Origin: Ilex aquifolium | Taxonomy: Eukaryota; Streptophyta; Magnoliopsida; Aquifoliales; Aquifoliaceae | Reading direction: 5' to 3' | Assembly (NCBI GenBank): GCA_951799425.1 | Contig: OX637391.1 | Span: 21,562,551-21,626,550, forward strand | Length of the DNA: 64,000 nt | Shown here: in pieces, positions 34,801 to 44,961 of the stretch | Layout of the letters: the number at the start of each line of letters is the position of its first letter | Numbering within the stretch: position 1 is the stretch's first letter | The notes under the pieces: model-generated | The model's database searches: none | Seen by the model: the letters and a program-made list of their open reading frames with translations, nothing else | What the model was told of the DNA's origin: nothing | Program-made: the position numbers and the translations under genes

Positions 34801-34807
34801 GGGGGAG
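34799..34807 (+). other. Polypurine tract of copia G
   Basis: GAGGGGGAG directly before the 3' LTR. Confidence 0.85.
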
Positions 34808-34974
34808 TGTTAAGAGTATTAGAGTAGTATGTGTAAATTGTTAATAGTAAGAGGGTGCATGTGTAATTCTTATTATTGTGAGTTAACTATAAATACAAGT
34901 AATGTATGAGAGCTATGTTAAGTTTTAACCTCTCTCTTTCTCTCTAATATTATGTTAATCCTCTACACTTAACA
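34808..34974 (+). repeat. 3' LTR of copia G
   Basis: 167 bp, matching the 5' LTR at all but five positions by eye. Confidence 0.95.
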
Positions 34975-35760
34975 ATGACTATAATTGAAAGACTTGGGTT
35001 TGTTTTCTAAAGAGGAAGTCCAAAGTGTTTGAAATTTTTAAAGAGTTTAAGAATCTTATTGAGAATCAAAGTGGTTATTTTATCAGCTGGTTAAGATCCG
35101 ATCAAGGTGGTGAGTATAGTTCCAATTTCTTTGAAGAATATTGCAAGAAGCATAGGATTGTGCATCAATTGACGCTAAGCTACACACTTCAATTGAATGG
35201 AGTTGCAGAAAGAAAGAATAGGATTATTCTAGATATAGCACGAAACATGTTGAAAGAATAAAGATTGCCAAGAGAATTTGGGGCCGAAGCTATTGCATGT
35301 GCCGTTTACTTGTTGAATTGATGTCCAACCAAGAGTGTTCGTTTCAAGACACCGGAGGAAGCTTGGTGTTCTTTCAAGCCTAGTAGTTCACCTTAGAATT
35401 TTTGGATGTATTAAATATGCTAAGATTCCCGAAGCAAGGAGAATTAAGCTTGATGAGAAGGGTGAAAAGTGCTTCTTTCTTTGGTACGGTGATAGAACAA
35501 TGGGATACAAGCTATATAATCCCATTACCAAGAAAGTTATCATGACTAGAGATGTTATTTTTGAGGAGGAAGACATATGAGATTGGAAAGAAAATTTTTC
35601 AGCCACTGAAATGGATCTTTTCCTTGAAGAAGAAGAGTTAGAAGAACCAAGAGACGTTCAAAAAGAGCCACAAACACCTCCACATAGATCCCCCTCACCT
35701 TCTATGAGTGAATCATCATCTTCATCATCGGATGCTAGTTCAAGTTAAAGATCAAGAAAG
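34975..35760 (+). pseudogene. Integrase of copia F, second part
   Basis: The F frame resumes with a DDYN segment and a TGA at 34986 (CGA to TGA would explain it). The second catalytic Asp lies in WLRSDQGGEYSS, the Glu in LNGVAERKNRIIL (usual form QQNGVAERKN). The C-terminal part follows with RIFGCIKYAKIPEARRIKLD and TMGYKLYNPITKKVIMTRDV. Stops interrupt at 35259 and 35317, and a frame shift lies near 35330. An acidic/Ser-rich linker follows to about 35760. Confidence 0.92.
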
Positions 35761-35867
35761 ATGAGAAGTTTGCAAGAGATTTATGAAGTTACGGAAGTTG
35801 CTGAAGGTAACTTCAATTTTTTTTGTTTTTTCATGGCTTGTGATCCTTTGTGTTTTAATGAAGTCCA

Positions 35868-37687
35868 AAGATGCAAGCAAGGTTAGTTGCTAAAGGCTAT
35901 AAGCAAAGGGTCAGAATTGATTATGGCGAGAGATTTGCTTCCGTTGCTAGGTTGATGATCTCTTTGGCAGCACAAAACAAGTGGAAGATTTACCAACTAG
36001 ATGTAAAATCGACATTCTTGAATGGATTTCTTGAAGAAGGGATTTATGTAGAACAACTTTTGGGATATGTAAAAAACGGACACAAAGATGAAGTTTACAA
36101 GTTAACAAAGGCTCTTTATGGGTTAAAGCAAGCACCGCACGCGTGAAATGCTAGAATTAACAAGAATTTTCATTCAAATGATTTTCAAAGTGTCCTTATA
36201 AGCATGCTTTGTATATGAAGATGAAAGAAAATGGAAGTATGTTACTTGTGTGTCTTTATGTTTTTGACTTGATCTTCAGGGGCAATGATCCAACGATGTG
36301 TGGTGAATTCAAGAGAAGTATGATTAAGGAGTTTGAAATGACCAATATTAGCTTGATGTCTCATTTCCTTGGCATTGGGGTTGAGCAAAATGAAGACAAT
36401 TTTTATTTGTCAAAGTGGCTATGCAAAGGAGATTTTGAAGAGGTTTAAAATGGAAGTATGTAACCCGGTGAACACTCCCGTGGAAAGTGGATTGGAATTG
36501 AAGAAGAACATTAGTGGTGGAAATATTGATCCAACTTATTTTGAAAGTTTAGTTGAAAGTCTAAGGTACCTTACTTGCACAAGGCCGAAAATTCTTTATG
36601 GAGTTGGATTGATTAGTAGGTACATGGAAATGCCGGATCAACACACATGTTAATGCGGCAAAAGAGGATTCTATGCTACATTAAAGGTACTCTAAACGAT
36701 GGCTTGTTTTATTATTGCACTAACGATTTTAGACTTGTTGGTTATTTGGATAGTGATTGGAGAAGAGACTTAGATGAAAGGAAAAGTACCTCGGGTTATT
36801 GTTTTTTCATGAAAGATATAGTTTTTATTCGGTCATCCAAGAAGCAAGCAATTGTTACTTTGTCTACATATGAAGCGGAGTATAGCGGCAAATTCTACAA
36901 TGTGTCGTGTCATTTGGTTGCGGTACTTATTGAATTATTTGGGATTTCCCCAAGAGAGTCCCACGGAGATACTTGTTTATCATTGATTGACAATGGTGTT
37001 GGTGAAGAACCCTGTGTTCCATGAAAGGAGTAAACACATTGTCACGCGCTACTATTTCTTTAGAGAGCATGTGAAGAATGAAGAAGTAGAGTTGGTGCAT
37101 TGCAAGACAGAGTAAATCGGGCATCAAGGACGAAAAAGCCAGGCGAACCCAGTCCTATGCGCTGCAAAGGAGGATACTATAGCTAATAGCAGAAGCTCAA
37201 GAACTCCATTTTATCATACATATTAGACCCGATAGACGATGCAAATGATATTACAATCGTCATCTATTACCTTCAAAAGCACAAAGGCAACTGAGAATCC
37301 TCAAAAAGAAGAAGTTAGGCGAGTACCTCTAGCAGGGGTCTCTTCCCTCACAAGGAGGGCCCTAGAGGGAAGAAAGAGAGATTCTATACTGCATGCCCCT
37401 AGTTAGAACTGATCGATATAATCCATTCTAATAAAGCCTAACTTGTTCTACACCTAGCAAGAGTAGTTACTTGCCTTTAGTGCTTCTAGACGAAGAGCGG
37501 AAGAGAGAGCAAGAGCTGCAACCGATTTTGCTATTATGCATTGCAGCTGCCGCTGCTGCTGTCTGCTCTTAGCTTCACAAGATCAAGTTGCCGAGATTTT
37601 TACAAAGCCATTGAAGCATGATGTGTTTGGAAGATTGAAGATGATGCTAGGAATGAGAACTCAAGGAAACTGGGTTTAAGGGGGGAT
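35868..37687 (+). pseudogene. RT and RNase H of copia F
   Basis: RT starts abruptly at [11 protein letters not shown], so the upstream segment that normally carries WELV...KWVYK is deleted. It continues with LDVKSTFLNGFLEE and YGLKQAPHA. The active-site segment reads LLVCLYVFDLIFRGN: the first Asp of YVDD is Phe, which would abolish catalysis. RNase H follows with LDSDWRRDLDERKSTSGYC and a degraded SAEAEY (STYEAEYSG). The frame is cut at 37111 by a 467-bp foreign insert and resumes at 37579 (DQVAEIFTKPLKHDVFGRL-type end), ending at the PPT AAGGGGGGAT (37678-37687). Confidence 0.9.
37112..37578. other. Foreign insert in the RNase H tail of copia F
   Basis: The copia frame is intact up to TGCAAGACAGA and resumes with AGATCAAGTTGCC, so 467 bp were added. 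The insert is GC-richer than the neighbourhood, has no LTR, inverted ends or clear TSD, and has no copia homology that I can see. Words such as GGGGTCTCTTCCCTCAC and GAAGTTAGGCGAGTACC have the look of plant mitochondrial DNA. Organelle origin is an inference from composition and the blunt join. Confidence 0.5.
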
Positions 37688-38353
37688 TGTTAGTTTGTAA
37701 ACCCAATTTATTGTGTAGTTTTGGTTTTCCAGTTTTTGGGTTGTTTTTATTATTTATGAGTTTGTTTGTCCTTAGTTGCAATAAGGTTATTTTAGTGTTT
37801 TTTGATTGGTGTCAAGGGGGGCAGCCACTGGATTCTTTTTTTTTCTTGGCTTTAGAAATCTGAAGGGGCAACCACTTGGGTCTGTGAAGGGCTGCCCAGC
37901 TGAGTCAGTTTTGGCTAGAAAACAAGAGATAGAAGCTATGGAATTGTAGGCTTTAAAAGGTCTATTTTGCTGAAGAAAAACAGAATATAAGAGGCTTGGG
38001 CAGCTGCTTGAAAAACAGAAAGGCAGTAGCTGAAAAACAGAGAGAGAAGCAGAGAGTTTTCTGTAGAGGAAAAACTGTGTTTGCTGGGAAGAAAAGGCAA
38101 TAGGTGCCGACTGGAGCAGCAGCTCCATACGTGAGTTTTGACGGCAGCCAATTTCTTTGTTTTGCTGAAAATTTACCAGATGAGTTTTGCTTTTGTATTT
38201 GCTTGGTGTTATATTGAATTTTTTATGAATAGAGAGCATTTTTTGGAGAGTTACATGTGATGCATGCAAACAGATTTTCTGCCACTGTTTTGGTTTGTAT
38301 TTGTTCTTGTTCCTTGAGTATTTGGTGAGATTATTGCAATTTTATACCCAACA
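37688..38353 (+). repeat. 3' LTR of copia F
   Basis: 666 bp, starting TGTTAGTTTGTAAACCC and ending TATACCCAACA, followed by the TSD aaagc. It pairs with 28023-28680. Confidence 0.95.
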
Positions 38354-39123
38354 AAAGCCATGACGATTTTTCATACAATTTGTTGCCTTCACATGTAAAA
38401 GGTATGCTTACTGTTAATATATTCTCTATTGTGCTTGTGATTCTCGAACTGTTAATATTTTCTCTATTTTTTTTGTGAATTTCACTTTTTTGAAGAAACA
38501 TTGAAAAATAACTTGTGAGATGTTTTTACTCTTAACATTTGAGAGACCAGGTGCGTACACATAGCAAATTGAATAAGAAAACTATGCCACGAATTAGGAC
38601 ACCCAGCTTCGTAACATATGCCAAGAATTGTATCACTTCGTAACATATGTCAAGAATTAGGGCACCCAGTTTAAGCGAGACCACACCAAGTAATGGCCTT
38701 GTAGATTCTAAAGAAAAGAAAATTTAGGAATTTATGGTTTCGTAAAGTTTTTTATGGGTAGAACTTATGTGTAAATTTGCTTTACGATCAGTATATGCGC
38801 GAACATTATATTGGATAATCTAATTATATTTGCAGCTTTTAAGAATACCTTTTGGCATATAACTGAAACAGTAAGGATCTTAGTTTCTTTCCTTATGGTT
38901 CTTTCAAGTTGTGGAGTCTTTGGTTTTTCCTGCAGTTGTCTCTCTCTCTCTCTCTCTGTGTTGATTATGTGAGTAATTTTTTTCCCAATTCACCCCGTAC
39001 ACTGGGCTCACTACAATCCCCAAAATCCATATTGCTCCTAGATGTGCTCTACTCCTGTGCCTGTCCACAGGGCAGGGCATGGCAGGTCAGCAGGACATAC
39101 CACTAGGCCATTTTAAGTCCGTG

Positions 39124-39205
39124 CACTACAAGAAATTAATGATACACTTGGCCAGTAAAGACTTATATTTTCATAAATTGTTGGCGTTTATGCTAAACGT
39201 CGGCA
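39124..39205 (+). mobile_element. CACTA (En/Spm) transposon terminus
   Basis: CACTACAAGAAAT at 39124 is the standard CACTA end, preceded by GTG as a possible 3-bp TSD half. It is followed by CGTTTATGCTAAACG, a subterminal-type inverted repeat. I found no matching TTTCTTGTAGTG end downstream and no TNP transposase, so this is one end only. Confidence 0.55.
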
Positions 39206-41039
39206 CAATTGAAATTCTCTTACATTCCCTCCACTGATTTCACCATAAAAGATTTTTACCCAGTAATTCCCAATGGGTCTAGTCTCCTACACTCATCAAA
39301 GCCCTAGCTTCCCCCAATTCTCTTCCTTTGTCTGCCTCTGGTCATCTTCCTCTCGCTGCCTCCGTTCGCTTTCCTCTCTCTGTCTCCGTTCAACACTTCA
39401 CCGAAGCCCTAGCCTCCAACAAATTAGGGCAACCACCAATTGTCATTCACAAAGATCGTCGCTGGCAAAGATCGTCCTTCACTGCGACAACCGATTGTAC
39501 TTCGATCCTCCATTGACGAGATTTGTCGTTCTTTGGCCTCTCCACCGATTGTCCATCACACCGATAATCCTTCGATCTTTGATTCGAAAGAACTGTATAG
39601 CATGGAGCTTACACACGCCATTCCACTCTTTCTGTCTTCCAGTGAGTCCATCTCTCTCTCTCTCTACTATCAAGTCCTTAATAATTAGACTTCAGTTTGT
39701 TTTCTTGAGCTTTGGCTAAGCTGCTACTTGTTTTTTTCAGCTTTCAATTTCAGAAAAAAGTTCAAAATGCTTAGCTGGTATCTGAGGTTGAATCCATTAA
39801 TCTGATAAGCTGAATTTCTCTCTCTGCCTTGCCATTTTCGACTCTTGTCAGCTTGATTAAGGTTGAATCCATTAGTTTCTGTGGTTGCGACAAAGCTGAG
39901 TAAGCTGATTTGCAGTCTTTGATGCTAGTAAGTTTCTCTCTGTATTTCTCAATAAACAATTCTTTTAAATACCTCATATGAAGCAAGTGTATGAATATTC
40001 AATAAACACCCTTGATAATTTATGACCTACTGCTTTTTTCTTCATCAAATGCAGTCTTCAGGCGGTGGAAATTCAGCATTACCAAAAGAAAGCAAAAAAT
40101 TGCATGTTATCAACCGTGGGGTGAGTTTTATAGAATGTATCTGTATACTACTCTGTTATGAGTTCTAAATCCATTACACTCTGTATGAAATTTAAAGTTA
40201 TTGTGTTAGTTCATCTTAGTGTAGATAGATAATTAATTAATGTCATGCTAGCGCTTGTCGTTCCTGACATTTTTTGGTAGTCAAGCAATTAGCTTAATTG
40301 TCGTTCCCACTATGAAATAATTAATGTCATGCTATTAGTAATAAAACCAATACACTTAGATTGAAACCAATAAACTTAGATTGAAGAGGTAGGCAAGTGT
40401 TATTAGTAATATTTTCCCCTGTTTTTGTCCTTGTGCCTTCTTTCTCAATGCAGGTTGGTGAATACCAAGGTGCATACAAGGTTAGACTTTCTCTCTCTCT
40501 CTCGCCACCGCCAAACGTTGCGAATGAGTTCTCGGATCCAATAGCCAGCACTCCATCTCCAAGGTCAGATTTCACTCCATCTCCATCTAGCTCTCTCTGT
40601 ACCTCTAAGCGCTAGATCTATGTATATATATTGTTTGTATATATATACATATATAGCTATAGATCTATGCATATATTGTTATATTTGGTTAGACAAAGGT
40701 TGAGTAAGGTGTTTTGGTGAAGTGCTCCCCAGCTGGTTGTGATGATTGTGCTGCTGTGAAATGCTGAAGGGAATGGAGGTTTGGGCAGCTTCCTGGTCTA
40801 TGCTAAGACAAGGTTGCTGCAATTGAAGATGCAATTTCTAGCTTTGGGAATTAAATTCTTTGATTCTTTGATTGTTTTTGGAATTCGAATATTGTTAAAG
40901 GCAAGGTTGTTTGTCTTTCCTTTCATGAAATAAAGTGTTGATTTGGAAAATTTTTTTTGTTATATTTGGTTAGATTTGTGTGTGAATATGTGTTTGAGTG
41001 TGTATGTATGTGTGTGTGTGAGAGAGAGACAGCGAGAGA

Positions 41040-41300
41040 GGGAGAGAGATGGGTTTCAGGGGGTATGGGGGGTGGGTTTCAAGGGTTTGGGGGTGGGTTT
41101 CAGGGGTTTCGAGGGGTGGTGGGTGATGGGTTTTCGGGGGTGTTGAGTGGTTGTTGGTGGGGGTGGGTTTTCGGGGGTGGTGGGTGGTGGATTGCTGGGG
41201 GTTGGGGGTGGGTTTTTGGTGGACTTGGGTGGTTATTGCTGGTGGGTTTAGGTGGTTATTGCTGGTGGGTTTAGGTGGTGTTGGGTGGTGGGTTTTGGGT
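41040..41300 (+). repeat. G-rich GGGTTTCGGGG-type minisatellite
   Basis: Repeated GGTGGGTTT and TTTCGGGGGTG words with many G3-G5 runs on the plus strand. It could form G-quadruplexes. ORFs on both strands (Gly/Trp-rich or Pro/Thr-rich) are repeat translations. Confidence 0.75.
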
Positions 41301-41564
41301 AAAAAACCAAACATGCTTTTTATTTTTGTTTTCATAATTTTTTAAATATAAATGACTACTGAACATGTTTTATATTTTTTATTTTTTATCACAGAAAAAC
41401 AAAAACTAGTTTTATTTTTTTTTATAAAAAAAACATAAAAACGAAAACGTTATCAAATGTATCTTTAGTCAACTGATATGCTAGATTTAATTCAATCAAC
41501 TGATATGCTGGATTTGGAGACATTGACTTCTATGTAGATGCGATACGCAGGCGTCAGAGAAGGG

Positions 41565-41880
41565 GGAGAAGTATGGGGATGGTGATGAAGGAGGTAGATG
41601 GCGATCTTGCTCTGTTGCGCCGCAATGAAAATCAAAAGAACGATCTTCTTATCCGTAACCCCGACGTGTTAAATGATCCATCAGGTATGAATTTCTATTC
41701 AATCGGTTTCAAAGTTCGAGTCATCAGCTTTTCTCTTGGATTGATTTTTTTTGAATCTGCATCGATGGATTGCCAATATACTTACATTGGTGCAGGATCG
41801 AAGCCTGACCACTCTTTTGTGATGAGGGCAACTTCTACAGATCCTGGTCACAATATACTACGAATAAAGGAAACACCCAA
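41565..41880 (+). pseudogene. Two-exon fragment resembling a plant Ser/Pro-rich basic protein
   Basis: Exon-like segment 1 (to about 41683) reads KEVDGDLALLRRNENQKND then LNDPS. A GT...AG gap follows (about 41684-41796), and segment 2 begins GSKPDHSFVMRATST. The order, a KE-x-DLAL start, a charged stretch, then GSKP, resembles the N-terminus of plant basic proline-rich proteins (the At2g40070-like family). Nothing downstream continues the family. It may be a captured or duplicated fragment near the CACTA end. The homology is from memory and weak. Confidence 0.3.
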
Positions 41881-43841
41881 AAAAGAATATACTTACATTT
41901 ACTGGTGGAATTTTGTAATGTCATCTTTGAATGCATTTCTCTGCATGAGTATGTTATTGCTTCTGCCCCAGTGTAATTCTGTATATTGATTCTGCCCCAT
42001 TTGAATGCATGTCTCTGCATGTGTGTTTTATGTTTCGTATTTGGTTGGAATAATTTTTCATTGATGAATAAATCTGCTCTGCATATGCGTAACTAATGTC
42101 TATTTAAAAGAATAGTTTCAGGTAACTAAAATAGAGTTTTATTGAACTCTGTAATGGGTTTGGGAATATATTGTGATTCACCAGTAGTAACTTCAGAATT
42201 TCGGTTAATTTGATTCCCTGTTGTTGGTAATTTAATTGTTAGATGTTAATATTTAATGGTTAGTTATTCCCATCTTTAATGGTTGGTGGATTTGAATTGG
42301 ATATTTTTTTGAATGTATTGCATGTTTTATATTTGATTTTAGTGCACAGGTCTATTGAATTGAACTACGCAAAAAAAAAAAAATAAATAAATAAATTGCT
42401 GGTGTTTAAATAAATGCCAGAAATAGTAATACCTGAAAGCTGTAAAGATTAATAAGATGTAAAATAGATGATTCAAATCCTAGGACGGAAGGAAGAGAAA
42501 TGGATACTCTGATTTGAAGTGAATTGTCAGAAGACTAAGAATTCCATACTTGGCCTCATAGATACCAGATATGTTGGTTATTGCTGCCACTACTGTAGGA
42601 TATTTTTTTATTAGAGAACTGAAATTGTATTTACTACAGAATTTTTTATTTTCTTTAAACTTCCTCTTTTTCTTGCTTTTAGTTCATTAGGTACTATATC
42701 CTGCCGGTCCAGCCTTTGCATCCATTGCCTATTTGTATTGTTCATTCTAGAAACACTTCTGCTGTCATGGTCCCCCATGGGACCATTTTTCTATTTGCTC
42801 GTGATGTAAAATATATGAAATTGAGAAAGAATATGTTCATTGTAATGGGTAGTATATGAGTGACATAATTGCTCTAGTTAAAGGGTATACGGTCCTCCAA
42901 CTCATGCCTTAAAAGACATTCTGGGGGGACTATCATCTTGTCCTTTTGATAGTTAGACATCAATGGAGAATTTTCATACACTGCTGCTGTATATTCTGTA
43001 TTGCTTTCGTCAAATCTTTTGTTTCTAAGCTGTGGCTTTGCAGTTACAAAGTAGATAATTGCTGTTCTTGTTTACCGAATTGCGTTTCCAGCTGTTTGCT
43101 TGTTTTAGCCCTTTATATCTAATTTGATAGAGTTTTGAATATGGCTGGAGGTTAGGCTGTTTTGTTGCTACCAACTTCTTTGTTTGTAGTCTAGTAGATT
43201 TACATGTTCTAGTGAATCTAAAATCGGGTTTTGTGTTTAGCAATAGAAAGAGGTGAGGTTCTGTTTTCTTACCCGAGAATATTTACTAGAGTAAGCCTCG
43301 AAAGGCATACGAGTGCGCCTGTCGTGCTTGATACAGTTACTGTGCATATATGCATTCAGGTCTACAATTTTATGTACCTTAATGCACAACTATAAGATGT
43401 CTATAATGTATGCTTGGAAGCCCCGCAAAGGGTTTTGGCTTCTCATTGGACTGGCAATGGTTAGAGCAGTATATCTATAAACTATATACCAAGAGAATTA
43501 CTTTAAGTGAATTACATATTTAGTACTATCACTTAATTTTTATTTATTATAATTGCCCATTTGACCTCATCCTCTCAAGCACTATTCCTGAGCAGGAAAT
43601 TTTATTTCTTAATCACGAACATGCGGAAAGTGTCCCAAGGGGTATTCCGAGAATGGGCAGAAAAGTTTTGAAGATGTGTCGAAAAGTATCACCTTCTTAG
43701 ACATATCCGTGTTTCTTAGTTATAAATCAAAGGGTAGTAAATACATGAAATTAATTTTGCTACCTCCCTTCCCTTCCTAGCTATAACATTTGCTAGCAAC
43801 TACAAATATTGTCACTTAACTGATGTAGTTAGTGCTCGTTG

Positions 43842-44961
43842 CAGGGCCGGGCCAACTGTATTAAAAAATAAGCGTGGGCTTTAGGCCCCAAATTTTTAAA
43901 AGGTCCCATAAGCTATGAAGCACGGATACTTCGTTGAGGTCAGCGTATCCGTATCGGATATTTTATCGGATACGATACTCGTCGGATACTCGATGATACG
44001 TATCGGATACACCTCCTATGTATCGGATAATAATTAAATATTAGAATACTTCACGGATACTTTTGTGTTCAAGTAATATATATAATTTTTGAGTTGAATT
44101 TTTAACATTTCCTTTCGAATTCACATACCATACAATACATTTACAAAAATTCATACTACTTCAAAGGCACATGAGTATTTTTTAAGTATTATTTACAATT
44201 GCATATTAAAAGAGTATAAAATAAATCTATTACATTATAATTTTAGCAAAAATTACTTCTAAATAAACCGACTCGGTAAATGTTAGCTTTGATTCTTTAA
44301 TTAATCACTTCACGTTGTGAATATACTATAGTGATACGATATATATTTTCTTCAAACTAAAAATAATTACAAATTTTCTTTATTGTGTTAAAGAACTACC
44401 AAAATATATAAGTATTATGCTGATTGAAAATAATAAAAATATTAAAAATATTTTATTATAGTCATATTTTGACCGTACCCGTATCCTTCTTTTTTAGATT
44501 TTGTCGTATCGTCGTATCGGTATCGTATCGTACCCGTATCCCGTATCCGTATCCGTATCCGTGCTTCATAGCCCATAAGTTTAGGTACATAACTTGTCCA
44601 TATAAAAAATTTAAATCCATGAAAATCTTATGCCTTACAAAAAGGCCCCAAAAAATTTAAGCCCAATTAAAAAATTATAATTTCAATAATTTGGTCCTAC
44701 AATTCAATCCATAACATTAGAAACTCAAAAATAAAAAATTTAAAAAACAAATAAAAAAATATTTAAAAATAAACTAATATTTACTCACATCAATTCTCTC
44801 TCTCTCTCTTTCTTAAAAAACAAAAACAAAGTATCACATCCTCTTCTCTCACTTAAAAAAAATTAAAAATATTTTTTGATTTTTTAAAAATAATACTAAA
44901 AATAAAAAAATCTCATTTAATATTACCGTTTTAAGCCTCAAATTACCTTGAACTGCCCTTG
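43842..44961. mobile_element. Non-autonomous hAT element H, 1120 bp
   Basis: The ends are imperfect inverted repeats: CAGGGCCGGGCC at the start and, reverse-complemented, CAAGGGCAGTTC at the end. A perfect 8-bp TSD, gctcgttg, lies at 43834-43841 and 44962-44969, which is the hAT hallmark. No transposase frame is present. 659 bp of its length is a second element nested inside. Confidence 0.9.
43913..44571. mobile_element. MITE I nested in hAT H, 659 bp
   Basis: Perfect 17-bp inverted ends (CTATGAAGCACGGATAC and its complement) are flanked by a perfect 8-bp TSD, cccataag, at 43905-43912 and 44572-44579. Subterminal regions are full of GTATCGGATAC and CGTATCCGTATC words around an AT-rich core. 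The 8-bp TSD points to hAT mobilisation, though the ends do not start with CA. Confidence 0.92.

Larger units (their letters stand above)
30369..34974 (+). mobile_element. Ty1/copia element G, nested in F, lacking gag
   Basis: Two 167-bp LTRs (30369-30535 and 34808-34974) differ at five positions by eye. The target duplication is atggc (30364-30368) and atgac (34975-34979), one change apart. The target is the integrase gene of F at the Ile-Asp-Asp-Tyr segment. Order inside: PBS, about 950 bp without coding motifs, protease, integrase, RT, RNase H, PPT. No gag domain or zinc knuckle is present. Confidence 0.96.
28023..38353 (+). mobile_element. Ty1/copia element F with copia G nested inside
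   Basis: LTRs at 28023-28680 and 37688-38353 are flanked by a perfect TSD, aaagc (28018-28022 and 38354-38358). A PBS and PPT are in place. Without the 4.6-kb copia G and a 467-bp foreign insert the element is about 5.3 kb. Gag, protease, integrase, RT and RNase H follow in copia order, and motifs such as GYKLYNP and the LELVYTDVCG integrase start suggest the Tork lineage. Numerous stops and deletions show it is inactive. Confidence 0.95.
38359..43833. other. Interval with CACTA end, exon-like segments and G-rich DNA
   Basis: No intact gene. It contains a CACTA-type terminus (39124), (TC)n tracts (38938, 39648, 40485), exon-like segments (40055-40119, 40453-40481, 41565-41880), a GGGT-rich stretch (41040-41300) and otherwise AT-rich DNA up to the hAT element. 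Confidence 0.6.
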
